DNA of 64,000 nt. Origin: Aspidiotus rigidus. Lineage: Eukaryota; Arthropoda; Insecta; Hemiptera; Diaspididae. Location of the stretch: positions 3,201,001 to 3,265,000 of the forward strand of contig JAVHKY010000030.1 of assembly GCA_035079385.1 (NCBI GenBank). Reading direction: 5' to 3'. Numbering within the stretch: position 1 is the stretch's first letter; every line of letters starts with the position of its first letter. The notes under the pieces were generated by a model, which was not told the DNA's origin, did not search any database, and saw nothing but the letters and a program-made list of their open reading frames with translations. A program made the position numbers and the translations under genes. Shown here piece after piece: positions 1 to 11,400 of the stretch.

Positions 1-3000
1 TTTCGGCATATTTTTCGCTCAAATTCTCTAAAATTGAAGAATCCAATGCCTCACCGGCTAAAATTACGCATCTTAATGTATTAGACTGCAAAGTATCATC
101 TTTTCCTTGCATAAAAATCTTGAATGCTGAAGGCGTTTGACAGAGAATATTGACGTTAGAGTTGCAGACCCACTTATAGAGATTAAGTGCTGAACGACTG
201 ATGTCATGAGGTAGAATTAATAATTGACCACCAACATGTAAAGCTCCCCACATTTCCCATACAGAAACATCAAAAGAAAATGAGTGGAAAAGACACCACT
301 TATCTTGTTTGCTGAACTTGAATATTCCTTGAGTTGTGTCAAAAAGTCGTGTTAGATTTCGATGCTCAATCATTACTCCTTTTGGTCTACCTGTTGAACC
401 AGATGTGTAGATGATATAAGCAAGATGATTCCGATTTGAATGTGCAGTAAACGTTTGTGGATTTTGAGTGGATAATTTTCCCGGCAAGGGTTTATCTAAA
501 TTTATGGTAGGTATTTTAGTAACACCTAGCGCAGCTTGACCAATTTCATCAACCAACAGCCAAGCTGGTTCTGCATCTTCGAGTACATTGTTAAGTCGTT
601 CACAAGGATATGTCGGGTCGAGTGGTATGTACGCTCCACCAGCTTTAAATACGCCTAGAATTGCTACAATCATATTAAAGCTACGCGTCAAACAAAGAAC
701 TATTCTTGTATCCGGTTTTACACCTTGTTTTATCAGATGATGGGCCAGCCTATTTGCCGCTGTATTGAGCTCAGCATAGCTTAGAGCTTCCGATCCAAAT
801 TCGAGAGCGATAGCGTTGCTATCTTTCTCTGCTTGAGCTTCAACTAGTTGGTGAATACAACAACTGCGTAATGAGTAATTAATAGGTGACTCGTTCCAGG
901 TTTCTAGAAGTAATTTTTGCTCCGATTTTGGTACTACACATAACGATCGCAGGGGTCTACTAGAGTTATGTATCAATGTATCATTCAATGATGATAGAGC
1001 TTCATGCATGTAAGCGCACACACGATTTGCCAAAATTGGGGCCACGACTTGGGCAGTTAATTTCAATCCGCTTCTATAGTCATCTACTGAAATGGTTAAT
1101 GGGAAACTGGTCCATCCTTTAGTAGCTGATATATTTACTCCCGGAAAGGATACTTGGTTCACTATTTCTCTGTGTCTATAATTAAACAACGCATTGAAAA
1201 GTGGTCGAGGAGCTTTGACACCGCTGCAGTGTTGCGCGAGTGCTAATGGCGTGTGCTTGTATTGTAACAAAGCCTGAAGCCGAGAATGTGTATCTTGTAT
1301 TGCACGTTCAACACTGGTCTGATTAACATCCAGAAGTAGCGGCAATGTATTTATCCACAACCCTAAACTACTACAATTTTTTTCTTTTCCTAATGAACGA
1401 CAAGACAAGACGGTTCCAAATATAACTTTCTCACGTCCACAAGAGGATGCCAAACACTGTGCAAATGCCAAATGACACAAACTAGCAAGACTCACACCCA
1501 AACGTTTTGCCTGCTCACGTAAACTAGTATTCAGTTCCTGAGGTAACAAACACTCTGTTTCACTCATGTTTGTCTCATCACCTGGAGCGTTATCCAAATT
1601 AAAAGGTAAGGTTGGCTCATCTACACTGGCCAACATCTTCGTGAAGAATGTTGTGTACTCGTCAAAACCAACTCTCAGACGTGCTTCAGCCACAAGGTTG
1701 CGAAAAGGAGTGGGATTCTTCAGAACATTTTTAGATTTTGTCATTATTTCTTTCACTTCGATGTGCAATATATCTATCGAACTTTGATCAAAAATCAAAT
1801 GGTGTAGAAACTGTAGAGCTACCCACCCCCCATTGTTATCCGACGCTATAACCAAACGATATAGAGGAGGTTGAGTGAGATCTAACTGACATTGTCTCGA
1901 GTCAAATTTCAATTTTAGAGGTTTTAAAATATCTCCCCCAGTTTTATCAAGTGTGACCTTATTCAGGACGGACGGCACCTTTCGCAAAACTATCTGTGCA
2001 GGTTCGTTAAGATCCTCCCAAATGAAAGCCGTACGTAGAATATCGTGTCGCTCAATCACTTTCTGAAAAGCAGCTACATAATTATGAACTGCGTCTTCGT
2101 CATCAAAGTGTACTTGAGTCATGAGTACGTAAGGATCTCCATTTCTTTCAATTATGTGGTGGTATAAAAGTCCTTGCTGCATTGGCGTCAAACCATAAAT
2201 ATCTTGGATATTGGAAATCCCTCCTGGCGTCTGCGATACGATCGCCTCGATATTATTCGGTGAAAGTTCAATTAGTGGTAGCATGTCTGGGGAAATAATT
2301 GCGCTACCTTGCTCAATTAAATTTGGTGGGACGTGAAAGAATTCAGCAGAGAGTTCAGGCGAGGATATGGTAGCGAGAGTAGGTGCTGTAAACACTTCAT
2401 GCAAAGTGGTGGTTACCTCAGCTTCGCGCAATCGTGATACCATCTGAGAAATTAGGAGTGAATCTCCTCCAAGTTCGACGAAATTGTTTTCCAGGGTGAT
2501 GTTGTCTACGCCTAGCAGAGCCATCCCAATTTCGCTGATTTTTTCTTCTCTTTCATCTTTTGATTTTTCCCATGTACGATGGACTGAAGAAGATTCAGGT
2601 TGTGAGCACGGGTTGGATTCACTGCTAATTGCTGGATGAGTGATGGTTTTTGAGTTCCAAGTTTCTGCTGTCGATAACATTTTTTGCCAAGGCCTAGAAT
2701 TCAACACATGTGTCATTTATCAAGTTTAGTTAGGTTTGCATACTTGAGCAAAGTGAACATATCATACCCTGGTAATTCTTGCATTCTGCAGCTCATTACT
2801 TTAGTAACATAAAAGTGCAACATTTTTATATTTTCAGCTACAATTTGGGTATCGGTGCCATTGTGTTCATTTTTTAAAAGTTGATTGTTACATTGTATAA
2901 TTGCGTTTATGTTTTTGGTTAGACCATCGCGAAAAGTCTGCATTTTCAATAATGAGATATATTTAATTTCCTTGCTTTTTTATTCTTCACGATTTTATAG

Positions 3001-4563
3001 GTATACACACCTGATTTTCCGCTTGTTCTTCTGTAAGGGACGGAACTGATAATACCGTGATAATCATCCATTCTGGTCTCACAATGTTCGAATCTATTCC
3101 TAGAACAATACATTCTTCGTCTCGAATATGTTTGAATATCTCATAGACATGTTCAGCATTGAACGATAAATTTTTTGGTGAGTCTTGATGGTTTTCATTT
3201 TTCCACTCAGCCTCAATTTCCCATCCTTTGTAAGTATATTTTGGTTGGTAACGACCGCACCCAACATGATCCGATTTTTCCTATTATATAAAAAAAAAAA
3301 GGTAATTGGTGGTGTTTAGATTGTTTTTAAAAATAATCATCCAATTCTACCTCATGTATTGAATTTGAATCATGGCAGTTTGAGCTCGTACATGTTTGGT
3401 CCCTCTCTTTGCAGATGTCAACAGTTTTGCACACATCTAAAATCAGATTTAGACGTTCACGAGGTCGATGTTTAGTTTTGAGCAAGATCTCTTGAATATT
3501 GGGATGATTCTACACAAAACGAGATGATTTATAGTTTTGAAATTGATCAACTTCTCATAGACACATAATACTTAGATCATTACATAAAGAATGACTGTAG
3601 TAAAACTTACAGGATTGACGAGCAATCTCGAACAGTAGAAGCATACACATTCGAGTACGGCAAGTGTTTCTGTGATCAAACCAACGTGGAAGACGGGTTT
3701 AGCGAGTTCAATGTACCCGCAGTGTCTGGAGGGCTTAGACATTTTACCGCCATTTTGTAATGACGGAAGATCCTCCAAAATTTGAGTAAATTGAGTCAAT
3801 GATGGACGACGCTGAAAGTGCAGACAAAAATTGATTTAATATTTGAATAGCAGGGAAGTATGAAGTCATACGAGGCAAAAGAGTCGTCCCTTCTTCACGT
3901 TATTCAAAATACCGAATTCTCGTTCATTTAAACATATAAGGAAAAATTTTGGCCAACGTCATTTTTTTGCCACACCGTCCATATTACCTCCTTCCTTTAC
4001 TTTTTGTATCAGACAAAGGGTACTAGAATATGCAGTGAGATGACGGATACTGACTCAGTCTTGCTTTTTAGTCATTCCTCGACTCACTCTTCACACACCT
4101 GAGTTCTCTACTACATCTCATTTTTTGAGACGTGTCACTGAAGAACCCGTGTCGTTTATATATTTCACTGTGAATTTGAAAAACCCGTGAAACTACGAGA
4201 TGATGTGTCGGTAATTGTGAGAAATTTTCTCATCAATACATCTTTCTCAATATCCAAGTCTGAAGCTGAGGAGTTTTCATATTTTGCCGAAATAACTCTT
4301 ATTAGGTAATTTGGATCAAATTCTTCTGTATATTTATCCTTTGAACCATAATGATGATAGGCACTCATATAACTAAAGGTCGGAGTTTTCAAGCTCGACG
4401 AGATCATAGATGTTGCTCGAGAATTCGATTTTTCAAGTTTTTATTAAAAAATGTAAAAAATAAGCTAGTTCATATTGGAATCTCGTGTAAAATTACTTAC
4501 GATCTTCGCAGGAGATGGTAGATTGAATGGCCACAAAACCTGCTCAACACCTCCTGATTGCAT
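1..4563 (-). CDS. RPB1-like / nonribosomal peptide synthetase chimera (3' end off window)
   Basis: Six exons read on the minus strand: 4563-4501, 3811-3611, 3509-3351, 3280-3011, 2937-2768 and 2693 to beyond 1, about 1186 residues visible. Every junction is GT-AG and keeps frame. Residues 1-288 follow the N-terminal clamp region of RNA polymerase II largest subunit, with matches such as [24 protein letters not shown] and VAENIKML. From about residue 294 the protein is a bacterial-style NRPS. It has a thiolation domain (LGGDSLL, pantetheine Ser366), a condensation domain (about 425-850, HHLIFDQ with H585, H586, D590) and an adenylation domain from about 905 with core motif [12 protein letters not shown] at 1050. 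The A domain is cut by the window edge. NRPS modules activate an amino acid as adenylate, tether it to the carrier and condense it into a peptide. The NRPS exon is intronless for 2.69 kb, unlike the neighbouring genes. I infer horizontal transfer from bacteria followed by fusion to host exons. It could instead be two genes sharing a transcript. Confidence 0.72.
2713..4563 (-). other. RPB1-derived 5' exons of the chimera, with alternative truncated end
   Basis: Start chosen at the ATG at 4563-4561 because the next residues, through LPSPAKIRRPSL, align with RPB1 ILSPDEIRRMSV. The copy is strongly diverged. The first zinc-binding cluster of RPB1 (CxxC...CxxH before IDLAKPVFH) has lost its cysteines. 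The second set ([17 protein letters not shown]) is kept. No stop or frameshift lies in the five exons. If the last intron (2767-2694) is not removed, the frame ends at TGA 2715-2713. The A of a new ATG opening the NRPS frame lies just before it (overlap ATGA). If it is spliced, GG|G joins as glycine and the frame runs into the NRPS. RPB1 itself is about 1,900 residues, so this cannot be a working polymerase subunit. Intron 1 is 689 nt; the others are 70-101 nt. Confidence 0.75.
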
Positions 4564-5766
4564 TTTTGAAGTTTTCGTATGAATACACAACCATTTGTGG
4601 TATAAGATTAGTTTTATTACCGTATAGAAATTAGGGAATATGGATGCATTTAAGGTAATTGCAAATATTTCTAAAAAACAAAAAATCCCTATTATTTACT
4701 GAATAAGTTTTTTCAGTTGCCCGCTAGACAGACCTCCAGTTTTTTACAAATGAAAACAGCTGTAGTCACCTATTTGTAAAAATACGATAATATATCTCTA
4801 AACCGGCGCTCATTTGTGATTTGGAAACCTTGTTTAAAAAAAATAGGTACGAAAAAAGAAAATACTTAATGATGATGATAATGATTGTCATCCAAATTAG
4901 CGATTAATATTGTAATTGAATGTTTGCTCCATCGTTACATTTCAATTATAGTCGCAAACGAAGGACATAATTAATCAAAAGCTGTGCTAATATGCCGACT
5001 CGTGCAAGTGAAAATGGAAAAAATTTAAAATTCGTCCCGTGCACACTTTTGTACGACTGGTACCGCCTGACTGATCTTAATTCATCGAACTGACGCACAT
5101 TTTTAATTTTCATTTATTTAGTGCACCTATTCAATTTAAAGAGCGTGCCTTACATTTTAAGCGGTATGAGTCGTAAATGATACAAGCTATGATGGCTTCT
5201 AGCCTCAAGCTCGAACTATAATTTCCGAAGCTTAGGCTCGTAGGTTTTAAATTAAGATTCATTGTTTAAACAATATAAACTTTTCCGCACTTTCATAGCC
5301 GAGTTTCTTGAGAGATTAGCTGTAATTGAGTCATGAACTGCGAATACGCGTAACCGGTCTTATTTTTTATTTTGGAACCATCTGCAAATACTTTCTTGAT
5401 TATAAATCCATCACCCATTATTGTCAGAGAGTATCCGCTCCGAGGAGAGAGAAGAAAAAGGAGAGAAAGAAAGCTTGGAGGTGGTGTCCGCTTGATCATG
5501 ATGAGTAATTTCATTACAGAAGTAGTGGGAATGAAGCACTAGTTTCCAAAACCTAATACCTAATATTTTTTCACAAAGGTATGAACGCTGTACGTTTGCT
5601 AAGTAGCTGATTTTTAGCTGGGAACCTGCTATCTGTTTTCTTGATTGGGTATTTATTAGAACATCATGTTCCAGTTCCTTCTATTTTACCAATAGATTTT
5701 TTTTTCGGGTGACGTCACAACATTGATAACAGTGAACGACGATACGCAAATGTACTCGTAAATGTA
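4564..5766. other. AT-rich intergenic stretch, no gene seen
   Basis: This lies upstream of the chimera start. Short reading frames on both strands lack family signals and splice context. Promoter elements of the chimera should be here, but I could not single out a TATA box or initiator. Confidence 0.5.
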
Positions 5767-5774
5767 TCCGATAG

Positions 5775-6138
5775 CAGGGCTGCCTAGCCAATCGTATTAG
5801 CTAAAAACCTAGCTTTAAGCTAGCCCTTCAAATTGACTGGCTTCGGCTATCAGCTAACGGCTTACTGAACCCTATTGGCTAGCTAACAGCTAGCTAATTT
5901 TGGCCCAAAACAGAATGGCTAATGGCTAAGAGCTAAAAGCTAACGGCTGAAAGTCGGAGAAGGAATCACGCCAGAAAGGACGGTTGAGGTGTACGGAAGA
6001 GAAAATATTAGCCGTTATACAATTCTAATTTGAATGGCTAACGGCTAAACTAATGGTTCTACATTAGCTAGTTACCGGCCAGCTAATTTTGGATGAAAAT
6101 TGCTCGGCTAATGGCTTCGGCTTAGTTGAGCAGCCCTG
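5775..6138. mobile_element. hAT-like MITE with 8-bp target site duplication
   Basis: The termini are CAGGGCTGC and its exact complement GCAGCCCTG. They are flanked on both sides by the identical 8-mer TCCGATAG (5767-5774 and 6139-6146). CAGGG ends with an 8-bp duplication are the hallmark of hAT transposons. The 364-bp interior has no coding capacity and consists of many degenerate copies of AGCTAACGGCTAA-like words in both orientations, so it can fold extensively. It is non-autonomous. Confidence 0.9.
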
Positions 6139-6249
6139 TCCGATAGTCATTCGATGTTACAATGATCGGGCCAGTTATCGTAGCGACTCCCATAAGGATA
6201 TTTAGAGGATGTTACAATCACATATTCATAATCAAAAATTACAAAATAA

Positions 6250-6780
6250 ATAAAGAACAGTTTCTCGGTTCCATTTCCTTCATCGCTGGAAACTACCACA
6301 ATCTTAGCATGTTTCCCCGCTTCGATCATACGCGGGGCCGAAGTCAATCTCTCACCGCGGGCATACAACAGATAACGAGTTCCTTGTTTCGTTCCCTAGA
6401 ACAACAAGAATTTAAGCAAGTTTGCTTGGCCTCATTCAACACGGAGTAGAAATCGATCTCTAACCGTTAGCTTACGGAATACCAGAACGAATATAGCACT
6501 AACGATTATCCTAAGAGCTATCAATATTATGGAAATTGGGTTCTGCATGTCTTGTAGCTCCCCTTCCCCCAAGGACTAAAAGTGAAAGGGGTGTCCAGAA
6601 TGGAAAAACTTGAGCGCATAATACAGTAAAAACGCAGCACACGCAATTCAGACTGTTTTCAGGCCAAGAATTGAATAGGACGGGGTCATTAATGTCTACA
6701 GCTCCCCCCCCCCAAAGGTTCGAGATACGTAGCACAAAAGATCCCATTAATACTTGCCCCAAGAATCGAGATTGAGAGGG
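6250..6780 (+). repeat. Dispersed satellite fragment with shared 3' flank
   Basis: It contains one to two degenerate units of the ~120-bp satellite that is tandemly arrayed at 42.1-43.3 kb and 57.5-58.4 kb, with marker words such as TCTCACCGCG and ATCATACGCGGGGC. The segment that follows (about 6487-6780: ATAGCACTAACGAT, TTCTGCATGT, GCAATTCAG) matches 58490-58700 in the same order. The satellite and its flank therefore move as one unit. Confidence 0.7.
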
Positions 6781-8401
6781 CTGGGGACATGGACCTGTTT
6801 CTTTCGTATACTCAAAGTACTTATCAGTGAAACGTTCTCATTCGAAAATGAATTTATTTTCCAAACTTTCTCCTTTTTCCCTTTCCGTTTTGACGTGTTT
6901 TTCATCGCTTTCACTAAGATCAGGCTGTTTGAGCCCTTGCAATTGCTTTCGTTTTACAAATAAATTCTTTCATCTTTTTCGTTTTATATTTCTTGGTCTA
7001 GGAGTCTCCTACTAATATTGAAGGGAAAAAAGTTTGTATTTAATACAAAATTCATTGCTACCGGCAGCTGCCAAAATGACAATCGGAATAGGAACTAGTA
7101 AATTTGAACAACTGGAATAACCATGGCCGGTAGTTATAGACGGCTACCATTGAATCAATCCACAGAAGTTGATTACCCCAGTTGACTAAAATAAATTTAA
7201 TTTTACCATGCTTGGAAGTAGACAGATGCACTTCATTGTTATGTAATCATTACGTATTTGTACTTGACTTAATAATTACAAAAAAATAGGAAGTGTACAT
7301 CCCTCTTCCTTTTTATTTACAACAACCTCGATATTACACCATCATGCTACCGAATAAGTGGTTAGAGAGAACGGTGGTAGAAAGAAGAATCGGATGGATT
7401 AAAAGAAGTGAAGGGACCTCGTGATCGTTCCCACAATTTTTTCTGACGGTATCGAAGAATTTGGTGAACTCTTTGTATAGTTTATAAAAAGTTTGAAGCA
7501 GTGAACAATAATAGAAATATGGCAGAGAAATCTTTTTCATTAGTTTGCCAAGAACACTGATGAGGGCAACTGGATGGACAGTAAGATATGTATGAGAAGA
7601 ATGGAATCAAAGTGGTATCAGGATAAAATGTATGTAGTTTATCCCGTTAAGTATGGATCAAGTTATGGATTAGTATATTATTGTTAAAGATGGGGAGGAA
7701 ATGATGTAACGAGATTGGGTGAAAGTTTTTGATTATGTATGCGGATGTTGTCCAAACTGGGGAGGCGTTGTTGAAATTTTTTCAATTGTTGTTCTGAGTT
7801 TGATTATGGTGTAGTCAGTGAGAGATTAATTTTGACTCTCGATTGAGATTAGCCGTTGAGGAAGCTGTCACCATAATTTGTATTTCATTTCCTGAGACCA
7901 TCATAAGATAAGGACGGGAGCGATTTTTTCTTCTCTCTGTAATGGAGTCGTACGCGGAAATGAGGAGCTTACACGGTTTTCTAGAGAAGAACTCTGTGGA
8001 TGGTGTCAAGAAATTCGGTATCTTAACACCAACGATCTAAATTAAAAAAAAAAACAGGGGCCGACCGGGAAAATTTTATATTGTTCTGTCGTCATCACAA
8101 AGGTTTCTCGAGTAGTAGCTATGTCGTTGCCATAATGGCGATATCATTCATTCCACTGTCCTATAGTAGGGCCTCGACGTAGTTTTCTTTGGTGCTTGAT
8201 CCAATTCCAAGAATGCGAAGCTGGTTAGTTTATCAGACCGTTGCCGGAATATTGTACGTGGTCGTATTTGAAAGTCTGGATCTTCTTAATCATTGGCAAA
8301 AAAAGAAAAAAAATACTCGAGGGATTCATCAATACGAATATGAACATAATCAGTTAGACTTAGAGATTTTTCTGTTTCTGTGCTACACGCGTTGGTTCTT
8401 A
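6781..8401. other. Intergenic stretch downstream of the P450, no gene recognised
   Basis: Several frames of 60-70 codons exist on both strands, but none has a family signature or paired splice sites. It holds the 3' untranslated region of the minus-strand P450 ending at 8402. Confidence 0.5.
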
Positions 8402-11400
8402 TTAAATTTCTTCGATGGATAACCAAACCTCGTTCGCTGGCTGATGGTATTGGGATCGTTTCTTTAAAACAATTGGTACTTTTGTTTTTCCATGGCGAGA
8501 AAATTTGAAACGCGAAATCATGGCTACTAAACAGACTTTAATTTGTAGTTTTGCAAAAGCTGTACCTGGTAAAAAATAAAATAAAAATCGATTATTTGTA
8601 AATGGTATGCAAAATGTTCCTCTATTCTTTGAAGATTAAAAACACAATCATCATAGTTGTACCTATCATTAAAGACTTACTCACCTATACACATTCTGGG
8701 TCCACTGCCGAACGGTTGGTACGCTTTTGGATTTATTTGTGGCAAATTCGACTTTGAGAATCGTTCAGGATCAAATTTTGAAGGATTTGGGAAATGATTT
8801 TCATCTTTATGTAAAGCTGAAATCGAGTATAAAATTAGTTCGCCAGGCTTTATTTTCAGCGATGAACCAGGTACTTGATACGCTTCATTGCATAATCTAA
8901 CGTTGAAGTTGCTAGGTCCGTGTATTCTTAAGAGTTCTAACAAACAGAAAAAATACCTTAAATTTATACACGATGGCTCACATGAAAGCATACTGCTGAA
9001 ATAGATCCAGCAGGTCGAATGAAGAGAAATTCTCCCATAGACCGTCTCCTTTTTTTATCAACTTATTTTTCTGATTTTATTTAAGAAAGAAATGTCTCTT
9101 TTATACTACCTCCTTTTCGAGTATTCCTCTTTAGAAGTATTTTTTGAAGAGCAATCCAATGATACATTGTAGAAGTCAAACTGGAATAATTTTGCCAATT
9201 TCTCAAAATAGTATAAGCTGGACTTCTAATTAGATTTACCTATTTACCTGATAGGAACATTTCCAGATAATCGATGTTTATTATGGTATTGTAATCCATG
9301 TATCCGCCATTAGCTTCACGAGCTTTTTCTATTTCTCGTCTTAATTTTTCTTGAATTTCGGGATGCATAGTCAATTCGTACAGGGCAAAAGTGAGCGAGC
9401 TCGATGCGGGATCGTGACCGGCAAAATAAAATATGAACATATTCGAAGCTATGTGATTTTCAGTAAACAAGTCTGTAAGAAATAACGAGCAAGAAAAAAA
9501 TGAGTTTCACATTTGTATTCACGGAGAACCAGTTCTATAAGGGGGATTATTTCGAAAAATTTGCCGGATGTCCAACCAGAACAAAAATAGTCCAAGTACA
9601 ACATTATTGAAGAAATGGTTCAAGTCCCCCTCTTGTCATATATAGCTTGGATTGGACTTGGAAAAATATCGATTCTCGAGCCATATATGATAGGAAAGGA
9701 ACTTGGAAAAATTCAATTTGATAGGAGAGGCACCAAGTCCTACATTATTGGTAAAAATTGTTCAAGTCCCCTTCCTATCATATTATAGCACAGACTGGAA
9801 TTAAAAAAATTTCGACTCTCGGGCCATTTTTATACATGGTTGACAAATTATTATTAGCATATGTATAAGAGATGACCGTCTTTTTTTGAGCAAGCTAGCC
9901 TTGAGAGAAGTAAATTATCCTCAAAATATTATTCCTTCCCTCCCCCTGCAGCTCAATGTGCAAAGCTCTTGTATTATGGTGCTTTATATAATTATAAGGT
10001 ATACAGAATTGTACAAAATGAATGCGAGGGTGCTTCATTGCAAGTGTTATTCAGTACTGTTCATTTTCTTCAAGTTGGTTATTGATTTGTGTCATATGTC
10101 TGTGGACTGGATGGGATGTCAACCAACAATTTGTAACAAATTTAGTGACCCCGTCTACAGAAACCAGGCTTAGCGTTGAATATCGATCAGGAGAAAAGGA
10201 TCTTTTACAAAGGAAAGAAGATTCCTTTTCTTCTGATTGTAATTGAACACTAAGCCGGATTTCTGTAGACGGGTTCGCAATTTTTGAACGCAATAAGGAA
10301 GACTTAGAAACATTTTAACCTCAACTCAAGGTTTAGTTGGAAGATATAAAAAAATCTGGATCTGTTTTTTTTTTTTACATCCAACCGCATAACACAGTAA
10401 AACAAATTTTTATGGAGCCTATATAAATATCAATAGTGAGACTTGGTAAAATTTTTATTTCTCTACTTTGATTCAAGGTTATGGGAAAGGGGCTTATAAG
10501 AAGTTCAACTTTTAGCTATATAGATGTCAATATTGAGACTGGGTAGGGAACTTGATAGTGTAAGAACTGGATAGTGATATACTACGTATCATAGTGTACA
10601 ATAGACATAGACAAATGAACGGACCATAGACATAAAAGAGTCTAATTTACAATGTTACACATATCATATATTCTGTGCAATGTATGTTGGGCATGACCAT
10701 ATGACCTAGAGCAGAGGGGACCCCAAAAAACATATGATCTAATTTTTTTCATACAGTGGAGAAATTACTGTCTTTTTTTGTTTAACTACTCTGTCTCCCT
10801 CACCTTTACTATAATACTGCATTTAATGATATGTTCCCGTTATATCCATAAATAATCAAGTTCAAAGCGGAACCCTGCCATGAAACATTAAGCTATCCTA
10901 AATTGTAAGCGCAAACCTATTTGGACTTGTCAGAGCAGTGGCGCGCTAGCGTCGCCACCTCGCATGCATCCTACAGTTGATAAGAACAACCAATAGGTTT
11001 GCAATAACCCGTTTCCTGTGTTCTTCCAAATGTCATCGCGGACTCCGGCGAACGACCGAAGGACTGACTTTTGTGCGTCGCATCGCTTGGCGACCTTTGA
11101 CTATATAGTACTTTGTATGGACTGCGCTAATGCGTGTTAACGCTCGTTGAAAAGTGGTAACAATATCTCTTTCAGTCACTTTGGCGGCAACGTTAATCAA
11201 ATGGCAGCTCTCAGTCACGTTGGCGGGGCGACGTGTTTTTAAACGGGCGAGATCTCACTAACACTTTTTCAAGGGCTTCGCGCAGTCCATACAAAGCATA
11301 TCTATAGTCAAAGTTGGCGACTCGCGAGTTTATTCTATGTGACCGAGATGGGGTAACGCGTCTGTTTAGCGAGTAAGAGTGATGCCGCGGGACTTTAAAA

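Noticed and set aside
1..2693. Bacterial contamination as the origin of the NRPS sequence
   Set aside because: It is continuous with splice-competent RPB1-like exons, in frame, and AT-rich like the flanks. An assembly artefact cannot be fully excluded without read data.
4165..4407. 80-codon minus-strand frame as an extra exon of the RPB1-NRPS gene
   Set aside because: It lies inside intron 1, and RPB1 alignment is continuous from exon 1 (AKI) to exon 2 (RRPSL) without it. No splice pair places it in frame.
5326..5514. Overlapping frames on both strands
   Set aside because: Low-complexity (Lys/Glu or Leu/Ser) shadow frames without family or splice support.
10051..10293. Similar 75-80-codon frames on opposite strands
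   Set aside because: They mirror each other because the DNA is a hairpin repeat; not genes.
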